The notes: generated from the sequence alone by a model not told the origin. A stretch of 64,000 nt of DNA from Paracoccaceae bacterium (GCA_012103375.1 WLWX01000001.1:558001-622000), one strand, 5' to 3'; counted from the stretch's first letter, positions 9,676 to 19,656 are shown. A program made the numbers and translations.

Positions 9676-10281
9676 CTATTCTCCGGGGCGCTTCAGGCTG
9701 AATACGTCCGAAACGCTGGTGTAATCGCGGTATCCAAGCCGGGCCAGCGGCTTGAACCGGGTCACTTCGAACAGACCGTCAACAATGCAATCGTCCCGCA
9801 GATGAATGCCGGTCACCTCACCAAAGGTGACATAGTTTTCCGCCCCTTCGATCTTGATAACCTGCGTCACGCGGCATTCCAGCGCTGCGGGCGCATGCGC
9901 GACACGCGCGCAATCAATGGTGTCGCACGCGGCCTTTTCGATGCCGGCAAGCTCGAATTCATCCACCTCTGCGCCCCAAGCACCCGAGGTCTGGTTCATC
10001 GCATCCTGCATCGCGGTCTCGACGATGTTGACGCAGAACACGCCGGTATCCTGCAATTGCGACAGGCTGTCCTTGCCGACCTCACGGTCTGGTTTGCCGC
10101 TGGTCGAGGCGAACATCACCTGCGGCGGCACATAGGCGACCCCGTTGAAAAAGGAATAGGGCGCCAAGTTGTCATGGCCATCGCGGCTGCGCGTCGAAAT
10201 CCAGCCGATCGGGCGCGGCGTGATTAAGGCGTTGAACGGATTATGCGGCAATCCGTGGCCGTCTTCGGGGCGATAGAACAT
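9676..10281 (-). CDS. Flavin reductase-like FMN-binding split-barrel protein
   Basis: The 201-residue protein matches the flavin reductase-like split-barrel family: N-terminal NALITPRPIGWISTRS, then NLAPYSFFNGVAYVPPQVMF, and DTGVFCVNIV. Such proteins bind FMN and either reduce flavin with NAD(P)H for a partner oxygenase or act as stand-alone oxidoreductases. No partner oxygenase is encoded next to it. It is divergent from the GNAT gene at 10346. Confidence 0.85.
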   Translation of the reverse strand: MFYRPEDGHGLPHNPFNALITPRPIGWISTRSRDGHDNLAPYSFFNGVAYVPPQVMFASTSGKPDREVGKDSLSQLQDTGVFCVNIVETAMQDAMNQTSGAWGAEVDEFELAGIEKAACDTIDCARVAHAPAALECRVTQVIKIEGAENYVTFGEVTGIHLRDDCIVDGLFEVTRFKPLARLGYRDYTSVSDVFSLKRPGE

Positions 10282-10345
10282 GTGAACCTCGGGTAAAAAA
10301 TCGGCGATTTGTCACCGGGTTAGCCCCGTGCTAGGGCCAAATCCA

Positions 10346-10858
10346 GTGAAAACGTCCGAGGCGCGCGTGATCCGGATTGAAACAGAAACCCCCAGCGACT
10401 GGTGGGAGGTCGAGGCCCTTTATGACCTGTGTTTCGCGCCGGGCCGCGAGGCGCTGTCGTCCTATCGCCTGCGCGATGGCGTCGATCCGGTCGGTGCCAT
10501 GTGCCGGGTCGCGCGGGATGAGGATCACGTGCTCGCCGGGGCAATCCGTGTCTGGCCGGTCGCCGTTGACAAGGCGCCTGCCTTGCTGATCGGCCCCATT
10601 GCCGTGCACCCAACGCGCCAGGGCGAAGGGCTGGGCGGCGCACTGATCCGCGATTGCCTGGCACAGGCGCAAGGCTGGGACCGCGCCATGCTGGTCGGGG
10701 ATGCGCCCTATTACGGGCGATTTGGATTTTACCGTCTGCGTGATGTCATCATGCCGCCCCCGACCAACCCGGAACGGGTGCTTGGCCTGGAACTGACGCA
10801 GGACGCTTGGGACGGGGTCGCAGGACCGGTTCGCCGGCTTGACCCGAAGGCCGAATAG
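10346..10858 (+). CDS. GNAT family N-acetyltransferase
   Basis: The 170-residue protein has the GNAT core, with the acetyl-CoA loop IGPIAVHPTRQGEGLGGALI at roughly 90-109 and the following DAPYYGRFGFYRL, typical of YhbS-like members. The acceptor is unknown. I chose GTG 10346, nine bases after AGGG. GTG 10328 would add six residues. The gene ends just before the long extragenic inverted repeat. Confidence 0.8.
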   Translation: MKTSEARVIRIETETPSDWWEVEALYDLCFAPGREALSSYRLRDGVDPVGAMCRVARDEDHVLAGAIRVWPVAVDKAPALLIGPIAVHPTRQGEGLGGALIRDCLAQAQGWDRAMLVGDAPYYGRFGFYRLRDVIMPPPTNPERVLGLELTQDAWDGVAGPVRRLDPKAE

Positions 10859-10900
10859 ACAAGCCAAAGGTTTGTCGCGCTTGCAGCGGGCGGGGAAAAG

Positions 10901-11192
10901 GGGGCTGTCTGCCCCCTCTTGTCCTGGCGGACAATTCACCCCCGAAGGTATTTAAGGACTGATAATGTTCAGGGAGTCTTGTTCGTTTCCACCGCGCTGA
11001 ACAACGACCCGGCATCTTTATGGGATGCCGGGCCGCCATTACCAGTCACGGTCATCAGCACCTCTGCCTGTACCGTGAGGCCAGTTTGGCGGATCTTGGT
11101 AAAGAATGTCTTAACTTCATTATCAGTCTGAAAATACCTTCGGGGGGTTTCGGTCACGAAACGTGACCGAATTCGGGGGGCAGACAGCCCCC
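10901..11192. repeat. Long extragenic inverted repeat with internal hairpins
   Basis: This holds most of the 459-bp gap between the GNAT gene and fbaB. The left arm has GGGGGCTGTCTGCCCCC (10901-10917), CCCCCGAAGGTATTT (10940-10954) and GACTGATAATG (10958-10968). The same blocks recur inverted at 11175-11192, 11131-11145 and 11118-11128. Between the arms is a 9-bp-stem hairpin (11008-11032, CCCGGCATC/GATGCCGGG). The right arm contains a perfect 10-bp stem (11149-11171). No convincing gene is inside; the only short reading frame found has 21 codons. It could be a decayed mobile element, a structured RNA or a pair of facing terminators. Confidence 0.7.
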
Positions 11193-11235
11193 GCCCGACC
11201 TGCGCAAATCCGCGCATCGCTGATTTCTGCGCGCC

Positions 11236-11249
11236 TGTTAGCGCAACCC
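11236..11249. promoter_or_regulatory. Possible LacI-type (CceR-like) operator upstream of fbaB
   Basis: TGTTAGCGCAACCC matches 11 of 14 positions of the palindrome TGTTAGCGCTAACA. It lies 69 bases upstream of the fbaB start. A better copy lies 76 bases upstream of eno. The left half is perfect and the right half is degenerate. Assignment to a CceR-like regulator of central carbon metabolism is inference. Confidence 0.4.
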
Positions 11250-11317
11250 GGGTTGCTGCTGCTGCTGGTGCGGGTATCTCCAACGCCAGGATCGGGCAAA
11301 AGACAGGAGCATTCCTC

Positions 11318-12247
11318 ATGAAGACCACCAAAGCGGTTCGCGGTATTCTGGCGCGTTACGAGGGCGAGACACCGGGCGTGAAAGCCAAATTGCATTCGAT
11401 CCTGATGCAGGGGCGGCTGGGCGGTTCGGGCAAGATGATTATCCTGCCGGTCGATCAGGGGTTTGAACACGGCCCCGCACGCAGTTTTGCGGCCAATTCG
11501 GGTGGCTATGATCCGCAGTATCATTACAAGCTGGCGATTGATGCCGGACTGAATGCTTTCGCCGCACCGCTTGGCCTGCTGGAGGCGGGGGCCGACACGT
11601 TTGCGGGACAGATCCCGACGATCCTGAAGGCGAACTCGGCCAATTCGCTGATGTCGGGCAGTGCAGGCAAGGACAGCGCCATCACCGCTTCAGTCGATGA
11701 CGCGCTGCGGCTGGGCTGTGCGGCCATCGGCTTTACGATCTATCCCGGCTCGGACATGGCGCTGGGCATGATGGAAGAAATCCGCGAGATCCGCGCCGAG
11801 GCTGCTGCCGTCGGCATCGCCACTGTCATCTGGTCCTATCCGCGCGGTGAAGGCGTGTCGAAAGACGGCGAAACCGCCATCGACATCGCCGCCTATGCCG
11901 CCCAGATCGCCGCCCTGCTGGGGGCGCATATCATCAAGATCAAGCTCAGCACCGATCATCTGGAACACCCCGAGGCCAAGAAGGTCTATGAGGGCGAGGG
12001 TATTGATATCGCCGGTCAGGCCGCGCGGGTGCGGCACTGTATGGATGCGGCCTTTGCCGGGCGGCGGATCGTTGTCTTCTCGGGCGGGGCCAAGAAGGGC
12101 GCGGATTCGGTCTTTGACGATGCCCGCGCGATCCGCGATGGCGGCGGCAACGGGTCTATCATCGGGCGTAACTCGTTCCAGCGGCCCCGTGCGGACGCAT
12201 TGGACATGCTGGGCAAGCTGGTCGATATCTACAAGGGCCGCGCCTGA
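11318..12247 (+). CDS. fbaB: Class I fructose-bisphosphate aldolase (DhnA/FbaB type)
   Basis: The 309-residue cytoplasmic enzyme interconverts fructose-1,6-bisphosphate with DHAP and glyceraldehyde-3-phosphate. It shows the DeoC/FbaB pattern: IILPVDQGFEHGPARSF near 47-63, IWSYPRGEGVSKDGETA mid-protein, HIIKIKLSTDHLEHP with the presumed Schiff-base lysine, and C-terminal VVFSGGAKKGADSV and GSIIGRNSFQRP. ATG 11318 has a clear AGGAG upstream. A possible carbon-regulator palindrome lies 69 bases upstream and a terminator follows at 12251. Confidence 0.93.
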   Translation: MKTTKAVRGILARYEGETPGVKAKLHSILMQGRLGGSGKMIILPVDQGFEHGPARSFAANSGGYDPQYHYKLAIDAGLNAFAAPLGLLEAGADTFAGQIPTILKANSANSLMSGSAGKDSAITASVDDALRLGCAAIGFTIYPGSDMALGMMEEIREIRAEAAAVGIATVIWSYPRGEGVSKDGETAIDIAAYAAQIAALLGAHIIKIKLSTDHLEHPEAKKVYEGEGIDIAGQAARVRHCMDAAFAGRRIVVFSGGAKKGADSVFDDARAIRDGGGNGSIIGRNSFQRPRADALDMLGKLVDIYKGRA

Positions 12248-12250
12248 GGG

Positions 12251-12270
12251 GGCCGCGCTTGCGGCCTTTT
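12251..12270 (+). terminator. Rho-independent terminator after fbaB
   Basis: GGCCGC-GCTT-GCGGCC forms a 6-bp G+C stem with a four-base loop, followed by TTTT, four bases after the fbaB stop. Confidence 0.75.
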
Positions 12271-12293
12271 CAAGCGATGAGAATGGCCCGATC

Positions 12294-12725
12294 TCAGGCG
12301 TCGGGGATATCAAACCCCGGCGGGGCCAGCGTGAAGCCGTCAAATTGAAAGCCGGGGCTGACGGTGCAGCTGACCAGCGTCCAGTCCCCTGTCGAGCGTG
12401 CAGATTGCCAGTGATGTGGCGGGACGATCAGCTGGGGTGACTGCCCGGCCGCGATATCCGTGCCCAACCAGTCGGCGCGGGCTGGTCCGACCTCAAGGGG
12501 TGATTGTCGCAGGATCAGCGGCGCTCCTGCGTGAAACAGCCAGATTTCGGTCGCATCGACGCGGTGCCAGTGGCTGACCTGAGACTCAGGCAGCAGAAAC
12601 AGGATCGCGGTGCCGCTGGGGCGTGTGCCGGGCGGGGCATCAGCGGCCCAGGTCTGGCGATAATACCCGCCTTCGGGGTGGGGGATAAGGTTGAAATGTT
12701 CAATGATGCTGGCTGCAGTCTGCAT
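12294..12725 (-). CDS. Cupin_5 / DUF985 family protein
   Basis: The 143-residue protein shows the DUF985 cupin pattern: SIIEHFNLIPHPEGGYYRQTW at the start, AILFLLPESQVSHWHRVDATEIW with the cupin histidines, and PPHHWQSA later. Cupins of this family form small metal-binding beta-barrels; the reaction is not established. It is convergent with fbaB and lies downstream of the disrupted hydrolase-LuxR gene on the same strand, with 11 bases between them, so the pair probably formed one unit. Confidence 0.85.
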   Translation of the reverse strand: MQTAASIIEHFNLIPHPEGGYYRQTWAADAPPGTRPSGTAILFLLPESQVSHWHRVDATEIWLFHAGAPLILRQSPLEVGPARADWLGTDIAAGQSPQLIVPPHHWQSARSTGDWTLVSCTVSPGFQFDGFTLAPPGFDIPDA

Positions 12726-12736
12726 GGGGCGTGTCC

Positions 12737-14014
12737 CTAACCTGGTTTTGGTCCGGCGGCTTTCAGCATCGCCTCTTGCCGGGTGCTGACGCCGAGTTTT
12801 GCAAAGATGTTCGTGGCGTGATTGCGCACGGTCTTTTCGGAGACATTCAGCGTGCGGGCGATCTGTTTGTTGCTTTGGGCGTCGCAGATCAGTGACAGGA
12901 TCGCGGCTTCCCGATCCGTCAGGTCAAACGCGGCCGCGTGTTCTGCCGCTGCCGGGACAGCGCCGAGGAAATCGAGCATTTGTCGGCTGAATTCGCCCCA
13001 GGCAAGCTCATCAACCTGCAAAACATGGTTGTCGCTGGCTAGCGGCATGAACGCCGCACCAGGGATGTCACGAGACAGCGCCTGGCCTTCGGCGATCGGC
13101 ACCACTTGATCGCCGGTTGCGTGAAACACCAGGGTCGGCGCAAGCACCTGGGGCAGGGCGCCGCTCGCATCCATCTCTCCGCGCGCTTGCAACAGCCGCG
13201 CTCCGGCTTCGGGCGTCGTTGTGCGCAGGCACATGTCCGAGAACCAGCGCCGATGCTCGGCCGACCCATTCGGGACAAAGCGCGAGGTGAAGACATCTGT
13301 GAATGCCGGATTTTCCTGGGTGAAGCCGAGGCGAAAAACCTCGGTCACCGCGCGGTAGAGCGCGTCCTGTTCCGCGTCGCCGCGCCGGAATGCGCCGCGG
13401 GCATATCCGCCCAGGAAGATGATGTGAGAGATATCCGACGGATAGCGCGCGGCATAGGCCGCCGCAGCGCCCGCGCCCTGCGACATCGCCAACAGGGCAA
13501 ACGGACGCGGCATCTGGGCGGCTTCGACCACCGTGCGCAGGTCGGCGACCCAATCGTCCAACGTCAGATTGCCAAGCATTGTATCGGACAACCCGCAGCC
13601 ACGTTCGTCATAGCGAAGATAGTCGAAATGCGATTCCAGAAACGTAATCCAATGGGCCGATTGTGTTGAAAAACTCCGAAATCAGAGCGTCGCGGATTTC
13701 TTGCGAAAACCTATGAAGCGAAATAGTCGGAAAGCTTTGACCACGAGACAGCGCATGGCTGCGCGTGAGCGCATGTAGGCGATTTGGGCCGACCCCCGCG
13801 CCAAAAATTTAGGATCGGGCTGCATGGAAAGAAAAATCATCGTTCAGGCCCTAAAACGGAGTTTTTCAACACAATCGGCCCAGATCGGACTGTCGTCGTC
13901 ATATTGCAGGTGGGTCAGCCAGTTTGCCGGTTTCACCAGCGGTACGCCCGACCCGCCGCGCACCCAGGCCAGCGAGGCACCGTCGTCAGCACGTGCATAT
14001 TTCACCGGACGCAT
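12737..14014 (-). pseudogene. Alpha/beta hydrolase-LuxR regulator, split by a MITE
   Basis: The N-terminal part reads from ATG 14014 (RPVKYARADDGASLAWVRGG) to the element at 13659-13876. The rest continues as HWITFLESHFDYLRYDERGC through an alpha/beta hydrolase domain (nucleophile-elbow-like LLAMSQGAGAA) and ends in a LuxR-type helix-turn-helix (LTDREAAILSLICDAQSNKQ, then IARTLNVSEKTVRNH). Removing the element and one GGCC duplication restores ...SPIW-AHWITF... in frame and gives 351 residues. A new start at 13591 could still make the C-terminal domains. The intact protein would be a hydrolase-sensing regulator; its ligand is unknown. Confidence 0.85.
13659..13876 (-). mobile_element. 218-bp MITE, copy 2 (inverted relative to copy 1)
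   Basis: The same 218-bp sequence as copy 1 in opposite orientation, with 20-bp perfect terminal inverted repeats and a GGCC target duplication (13655-13658 and 13877-13880). It interrupts the hydrolase-LuxR gene about 45 codons after its start. Confidence 0.93.
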
Positions 14015-14030
14015 GATCGGCCTGCCTTTC

Positions 14031-14089
14031 GGGACAGATGTCCCAGCGAATTTCGGACCACAATGCGCGTATCGGGACATCTGCCCGAT
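14031..14089. promoter_or_regulatory. Two dyad sites between the hydrolase-LuxR gene and a small gene
   Basis: GGGACAGATGTCCC (14031-14044) is a 6-bp inverted repeat with a two-base spacer, 17 bases upstream of the hydrolase-LuxR start. ATCGGGACATCTGCCCGAT (14071-14089) repeats the GGGACAT core within a wider ATCGGG/CCCGAT dyad. Paired related dyads in a divergent promoter suggest operators, possibly for the now-broken regulator itself. Confidence 0.45.
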
Positions 14090-14175
14090 ATCGCGCGGTG
14101 CGCTCTTACAGGCAGCTTAGGGGACATGAAGGGCGACGCAAACCGGGTCGCCAAATAACAGGAAAGGTGGACACC

Positions 14176-14346
14176 ATGGCTGTCACCGACCGCGCCCCCG
14201 CATTCCGGACGATCCTGACCCGAATTCTGTTTTGGCTGATCGGACCGTCAGATACCGCCCGAAAGGTGCAGCGGCGCGCCCGGGCCGACGCCGCGTTTCG
14301 CCGCCGATTTGCAGATCGGCAGAACCATCCCCGCCGGAATCTGTGA
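14176..14346 (+). CDS. Small basic hypothetical protein
   Basis: A 56-residue frame starts at ATG 14176 after AGGAAAGGTGG. It has a short hydrophobic stretch (TILTRILFWLIG) and an arginine-rich C-terminal half ending RQNHPRRNL. It is divergent from the disrupted LuxR gene and shares its promoter region. I do not recognise it. The good ribosome site and a membrane-then-basic layout are the only support. Confidence 0.4.
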   Translation: MAVTDRAPAFRTILTRILFWLIGPSDTARKVQRRARADAAFRRRFADRQNHPRRNL

Positions 14347-14440
14347 TTGAGCCGGCGTCAATCGGGAAGGGCTGAACGAACGAACGGCCAACCCCCAGAG
14401 ATGAGATAGCTGGGGGGCCAGCTCCCAGACACGCGACTTC

Positions 14441-14476
14441 CTGGGGGACAGCCCCCAGACCCCCGGGATATTTTCA
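14441..14476. repeat. Extragenic hairpin plus CCCCCGGGATATTTT block
   Basis: CTGGGGG-ACAG-CCCCCAG (14441-14458) is a perfect 7-bp stem. It is followed by the CCCCCGGGATATTTT block, which resembles the CCCCCGAAGGTATTT block at 10940 and the GGGATATTT block near 58070. It lies between the small gene and the 3' end of eno and may serve as a terminator. Confidence 0.5.
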
Positions 14477-14524
14477 ACAAGAAGATTTGCAGACGGGGCT
14501 GGTAGAACCGGCGCGCCTGATCCG

Positions 14525-15829
<1,305 letters not shown>

Positions 15830-15880
15830 TTACGGATTGCGCGCGCTATAGCAGGCGCACCGGGCAGAGTGAATGGTGCG

Positions 15881-15894
15881 TGTTGGCGCTAACA
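15881..15894. promoter_or_regulatory. LacI-type (CceR-like) palindrome upstream of eno
   Basis: TGTTGGCGCTAACA matches 13 of 14 positions of the palindrome TGTTAGCGCTAACA, with a central GC pair typical of LacI-family operators. It lies between fur/mur and eno, 76 bases before the eno start. The related site near fbaB supports a shared glycolytic regulator. Confidence 0.5.
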
Positions 15895-15907
15895 GGCCCG
15901 CAGCCGC

Positions 15908-16333
15908 CTATTTCTTGACGCCGTACAGCTCTAGCCGATGACCTTTCAGCGTATAGCCCAGTTTGGCGGCGATTTTTTCCTGAAGCACCTCAATCTCGGG
16001 ATCGACAAATTCGATGACCTGTCCGGTTGCCAGATCAAACAGGTGATCGTGGTGCGCACGCTCGGCATCTTCATAACGTGCGCGCCCGTCGCCGAATTCG
16101 ACCTTCTCAAGTATCCCGGCCTCTTCGAACAGCTTGACCGTCCGATACACCGTCGCCAGCGAGATGCGCGGATCCTGCGCTGCGGCGCGGGCATAGAGTT
16201 CTTCCGCGTCGGGGTGATCGTCGGACCCTTCCAGTACCGAGGCGATGATGCGCCGCTGGCCGGTCATACGCAGACCTGCGGCAGCGCAGCGGGCTGCGAT
16301 TGTATCATCGGCGTCGGGCAGGGCAGGGGCCAT
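15908..16333 (-). CDS. Fur family metalloregulator (Fur/Mur)
   Basis: From ATG 16333 the protein has 141 residues. It has the Fur winged helix (GLRMTGQRRIIASVLEGSDDH, split here as two parts of the helix region, then SLATVYRTVKLFEEAGI) and the metal-binding region AERAHHDHLFDLATGQVIEF. The C-terminal LKGHRLELYGVKK is typical of Fur. In Rhodobacteraceae this branch usually acts as Mur, the manganese-uptake regulator; that is family knowledge, not seen here. A GTG start at 16417 would add 28 residues unlike the family. It lies 102 bases upstream of eno on the same strand. Confidence 0.85.
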   Translation of the reverse strand: MAPALPDADDTIAARCAAAGLRMTGQRRIIASVLEGSDDHPDAEELYARAAAQDPRISLATVYRTVKLFEEAGILEKVEFGDGRARYEDAERAHHDHLFDLATGQVIEFVDPEIEVLQEKIAAKLGYTLKGHRLELYGVKK

Positions 16334-16429
16334 CACAGGGTCGTTCCACGAAACAGGGTCAGACCAGTCTAACGTGGTGTCGAGGCCTCGGCTATGGGTT
16401 TGAGGAGCCGCGCGCACCGGGGGCTGACC

Positions 16430-17290
16430 CTAAAAGCACAAGCGCCCCTCCATCACCTTCACGGCCTGGCCGGACACGACGAAACTGCGCGCCTTTCCAT
16501 CAGAAACGGTGACTTTGACCCCGATTGATGACGGACGCCCCATTTCCACGCCCTGGGTGATGTCAAACACCTTCGATTCGCCCGCCAACTCGGCCAGATA
16601 GCAGGCCAGCGCGGCCGAGGCGCTGCCAGTCGCCGGATCTTCGGGGATATTGGACAGCGGCGCAAACATCCGCGCGAACAGTGCGTCGCCCTGGCGTACA
16701 TAGACCATGGCCGAAAAGAAATCGTCGCGCACCGGATAGGTCCGCGCACAGGTCTGAAAAGCATCGGTGACGGGACGCGCGGCGCGCAGGGCCTCCATCC
16801 CCGACAACTGGGCAAAGGCGAACGGCAGGCCGACACCGGCCATGGTCGGCGCATGCGTGTCAGACCGAATCGCATCCGGCGCAAGGCCGATGCAAGCGGC
16901 CATCAGCGCCGGGTCGACGGCGGCCCCAACATCCAGCGGTACGGTCGAGGTGAAGCTGGCCACATCCCCATTCACGACACAGGCAATCGGCCCGACCCCC
17001 AACTCCAGCGTCAGATGGTTTCCGCGCCCCATCGCCGCCAGTGCGATGGCGGTGCCAATCGTCGGGTGGCCCGCGAAGGGCAGCTCGCTCACCGGGGTGA
17101 AAATGCGGGCGCGTGCGGTGTGGTCAGGGTTTTCGGGCGGATAGAGGAACACCGTCTCGGACAGGTTGAATTCACGCGCGATCACTTGAAGCTGCGCATC
17201 CGGCAGGGCCGTTGCATCGGTGACGATGGCCAGCGGATTGCCGCGAAAGGCGCGGTCGGTGAAAACGTCATAGATCAGGTAATCGGACAT
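16430..17290 (-). CDS. PhzF family isomerase/epimerase
   Basis: The 286-residue protein has the PhzF fold marks: YDVFTDRAFRGNPLAIV at the start, EFNLSETVFLYPP containing the catalytic-type glutamate, IFTPVSELPFAGHPTIGTA, and the late EDPATGSASAALACYL. Family members catalyse isomerisation or epimerisation of amino- and hydroxy-acid derivatives. The substrate is unknown here. It precedes fur/mur on the same strand. Confidence 0.88.
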   Translation of the reverse strand: MSDYLIYDVFTDRAFRGNPLAIVTDATALPDAQLQVIAREFNLSETVFLYPPENPDHTARARIFTPVSELPFAGHPTIGTAIALAAMGRGNHLTLELGVGPIACVVNGDVASFTSTVPLDVGAAVDPALMAACIGLAPDAIRSDTHAPTMAGVGLPFAFAQLSGMEALRAARPVTDAFQTCARTYPVRDDFFSAMVYVRQGDALFARMFAPLSNIPEDPATGSASAALACYLAELAGESKVFDITQGVEMGRPSSIGVKVTVSDGKARSFVVSGQAVKVMEGRLCF

Positions 17291-17360
17291 GATTTGCGCC
17301 CCTGTTTGCGGTCGCTCGCAAGCTATCAGAGGGTCCGCCCGCAGATCACATGATAAATTG

Positions 17361-18455
17361 TTAAGGCTTCTTCACAGATCCCAATTGGTCGGCCTTGACC
17401 GCGCCGCGCTTTCCAATCGGACGATCCGGCCCGACGGTGCTGTCCACGGCAGTTTGCGCTTCGATTTCGGCGTCAACCTCGGCCCCGAACAGGATCACGA
17501 AGGCCGACAGCCACAGCCAGATCAACAGGATGATGACCCCGCCAAGCGCGCCGAAACTTTCCTGATAGCTGGTGAAATTCGACACATACCAGGTGAACAC
17601 CGCCGATCCTGCCAGCCACAGCGCCGTCGCAAGCAGCGCGCCGGGTGTCAGCCAACGCCAGTCCGCCGCGCGCCGACACGGGCCGATGCGATAGAACAGT
17701 TCCAGCCCCAGAATGGTGAACACCAGCATCACCACCCAGCGCAGCTGTGCTATCGTGGCCTCGAACTCATCACCCAGATGCGCATAGGCCAACACCGCCG
17801 GGATCACGGTGGCCAGAGCGACGGCCATGATAAAGCCGATGATCAGCCACAGGGTCAGCGCGAAAGTGGTCAGGTAAAGGCGGATGAAGCTGCGCCGCTC
17901 AACCTCCTGATAGGCGATGTTCAGCCCGTCAATCAGGCTGCGCACCCCGCGAGAAACGGACCAGAACGCAATCAGAAAACCGATGATCGCGGTCAGTCCC
18001 AGCCCGCCGGTCTGACTGCCGGCAACCCCGGTTGCCTGGTCAATGACGATGGTGGCGGCGGCGTCTGGCAGCAGCGCGCCGATTTTGGTGATCTCTGAGA
18101 CGATGATGGCCGGGTCGGTCCACAGCGCGGCCAGTGCGGCGCAGGCGGCGATGCCCGGAAACAGCGCCAGCAGACCATAGAAGGCCACACCGGCTGCGAT
18201 CAGGCCGATCCGGTCGCTTCGCAACCGCTTCCACAGGCGCAGCCCGATGTTGAACCAACCGCGCAGCGGTATCCGATGCGGCGCGGTGGCGTTGCGGCCA
18301 CGTCCGATCTGTTGCTTGGCCACGGCGTCAGGCTGATCGGTGTCGCACTGATCAGTGCCACGCGGCACAAGGGATGGGTCCGATTGTTCGCCCTGCAACG
18401 GGTCCGGGTCAGACAAGATCGGGTTCGCGCCCGATGCGACGCGCCAGCGGGGCAA
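17361..18455 (-). CDS. YihY/BrkB family inner-membrane protein
   Basis: The protein has up to 364 residues with about six membrane segments. The BrkB/YihY core begins with LRSDRIGLIAAGVAFYGLLA and includes FWSVSRGVRSLIDGLNIAY and the late SFGALGGVIILLIWLWLSAF. The function of the family is unsettled; it is not an RNase. The first 60 or so residues are hydrophilic and of low complexity. No ATG serves as a start: a TTG at 18416 overlapping the preceding stop is plausible and the true start is uncertain. Its 5' end overlaps the antiporter gene upstream. Confidence 0.78.
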   Translation of the reverse strand: MPRWRVASGANPILSDPDPLQGEQSDPSLVPRGTDQCDTDQPDAVAKQQIGRGRNATAPHRIPLRGWFNIGLRLWKRLRSDRIGLIAAGVAFYGLLALFPGIAACAALAALWTDPAIIVSEITKIGALLPDAAATIVIDQATGVAGSQTGGLGLTAIIGFLIAFWSVSRGVRSLIDGLNIAYQEVERRSFIRLYLTTFALTLWLIIGFIMAVALATVIPAVLAYAHLGDEFEATIAQLRWVVMLVFTILGLELFYRIGPCRRAADWRWLTPGALLATALWLAGSAVFTWYVSNFTSYQESFGALGGVIILLIWLWLSAFVILFGAEVDAEIEAQTAVDSTVGPDRPIGKRGAVKADQLGSVKKP

Positions 18456-19656
18456 CCGTCAGCCCCTGGATGATGATCGAGAACAGCACAACCATGTATG
18501 TGGCGGTCAGGATCAGCGGTTTCCAGTCCCCCTCGGGCAGGGACAGCGCCAGCGCGACCGAAATACCGCCCTTCAGCCCGCCCCAGGTCATGATCCGCAC
18601 GGTTCCCGGCGTGAATTCGCGCAGCGGGCGCAGCAGGCTGACCGGGACCAGTACCGCCGCAAAACGCCCGAACAGCGCCAGCGCGATGGCAAAGAACCCG
18701 GCCGTGGCCAGATCGGCGGAAAAGGCGACGGCGAAGACCTCGAACCCGATCAGCAGGAACAGCACGGCGTTCAGGATCTCGTCAATCAGGATCCAGAACC
18801 CTTCGACATATTGGCGGGTCTGTTCGCTCATCCCATGTTTCGCGCCGATATCGCCGATCAGAAGCCCCGCGCAAACCGCCATGATCGGGGCCGAGACATG
18901 CAGCCAGACCGCCAGTTCATAGCCGCCGAAGGCCAGGCCCAGCGTCAGCAAAACCTCCAGCGCGTAATCGTCGATCCGCCGCATCAGGCGGAACGTCAGC
19001 CAGCCCAGCACAATGCCCAGAAGCGCGCCGCCCAAAGCCTCCTGCAGAAACAGCTGTGCGGCCCCCGACAGGCCCGAGCCGTGATCGTCCCCATGGGGAA
19101 ACGCCAGACCGACCAGCACCAGAAACACGACATAGCCGACCCCGTCGTTGAACAGGCTTTCCCCGGCAATCTTGGTTTCCAGCGATTTTTGCAGGTTCGC
19201 CTCTCGCAACACGCCCAGCACCGCGACCGGGTCGGTGGGCGAGATCAGCGCCCCGAACACCAGCGCCACCATCAGGGGCATCCCCGTCAGCCAGGAAAAC
19301 CCGAACCCGACGATCACCGTCGACAGCGCCACGCCCATTGTCGCCATCAGGGCCACGACGCCCCACTGCTTTTGCAAATCCGACAGCTTCACATGCAGCG
19401 CACCCGCGAACAGCAACAGCCCCAGCATGCCCTCCAGCAGCGCCTCAGAAAATTCGATGCCGCGCACGAAACCACGCACCTGATCGGCCACGCCAAGCGA
19501 TGGCATAACCAGATCCAGCCCCATGATCCCAAGCGAGGCCGCCAGCGCGACCACCAGAATTCCGATGGACGATGGCAGCTTGAGGAAGAAGTAATTCACC
19601 GACCCGAACAGCCCGGCGAGCACGATCAGAAGTGCGGCGATTTGCAGGAATGTCAT
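18409..19656 (-). CDS. Sodium/proton antiporter (NhaP/CPA1 type)
   Basis: The 415-residue protein has about 12 membrane helices. The cation-site motifs of CPA1 antiporters are present: GALISPTDPVAVLGVLRE (the PTDP pair, about 137-154) and GESLFNDGVGYVVF with the conserved ND. It exchanges Na+ or K+ for protons at the inner membrane. It lies upstream of the BrkB-like gene and overlaps it. Confidence 0.9.
   Translation of the reverse strand: MTFLQIAALLIVLAGLFGSVNYFFLKLPSSIGILVVALAASLGIMGLDLVMPSLGVADQVRGFVRGIEFSEALLEGMLGLLLFAGALHVKLSDLQKQWGVVALMATMGVALSTVIVGFGFSWLTGMPLMVALVFGALISPTDPVAVLGVLREANLQKSLETKIAGESLFNDGVGYVVFLVLVGLAFPHGDDHGSGLSGAAQLFLQEALGGALLGIVLGWLTFRLMRRIDDYALEVLLTLGLAFGGYELAVWLHVSAPIMAVCAGLLIGDIGAKHGMSEQTRQYVEGFWILIDEILNAVLFLLIGFEVFAVAFSADLATAGFFAIALALFGRFAAVLVPVSLLRPLREFTPGTVRIMTWGGLKGGISVALALSLPEGDWKPLILTATYMVVLFSIIIQGLTVAPLARRIGREPDLV

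Noticed and set aside
13784-14158. Short frames starting GRPPRQKFRIGLHGKK in the MITE copies
   Set aside because: The same frame arises in each copy from the repeat itself and runs into unrelated flanks. It lacks a ribosome site and family features.
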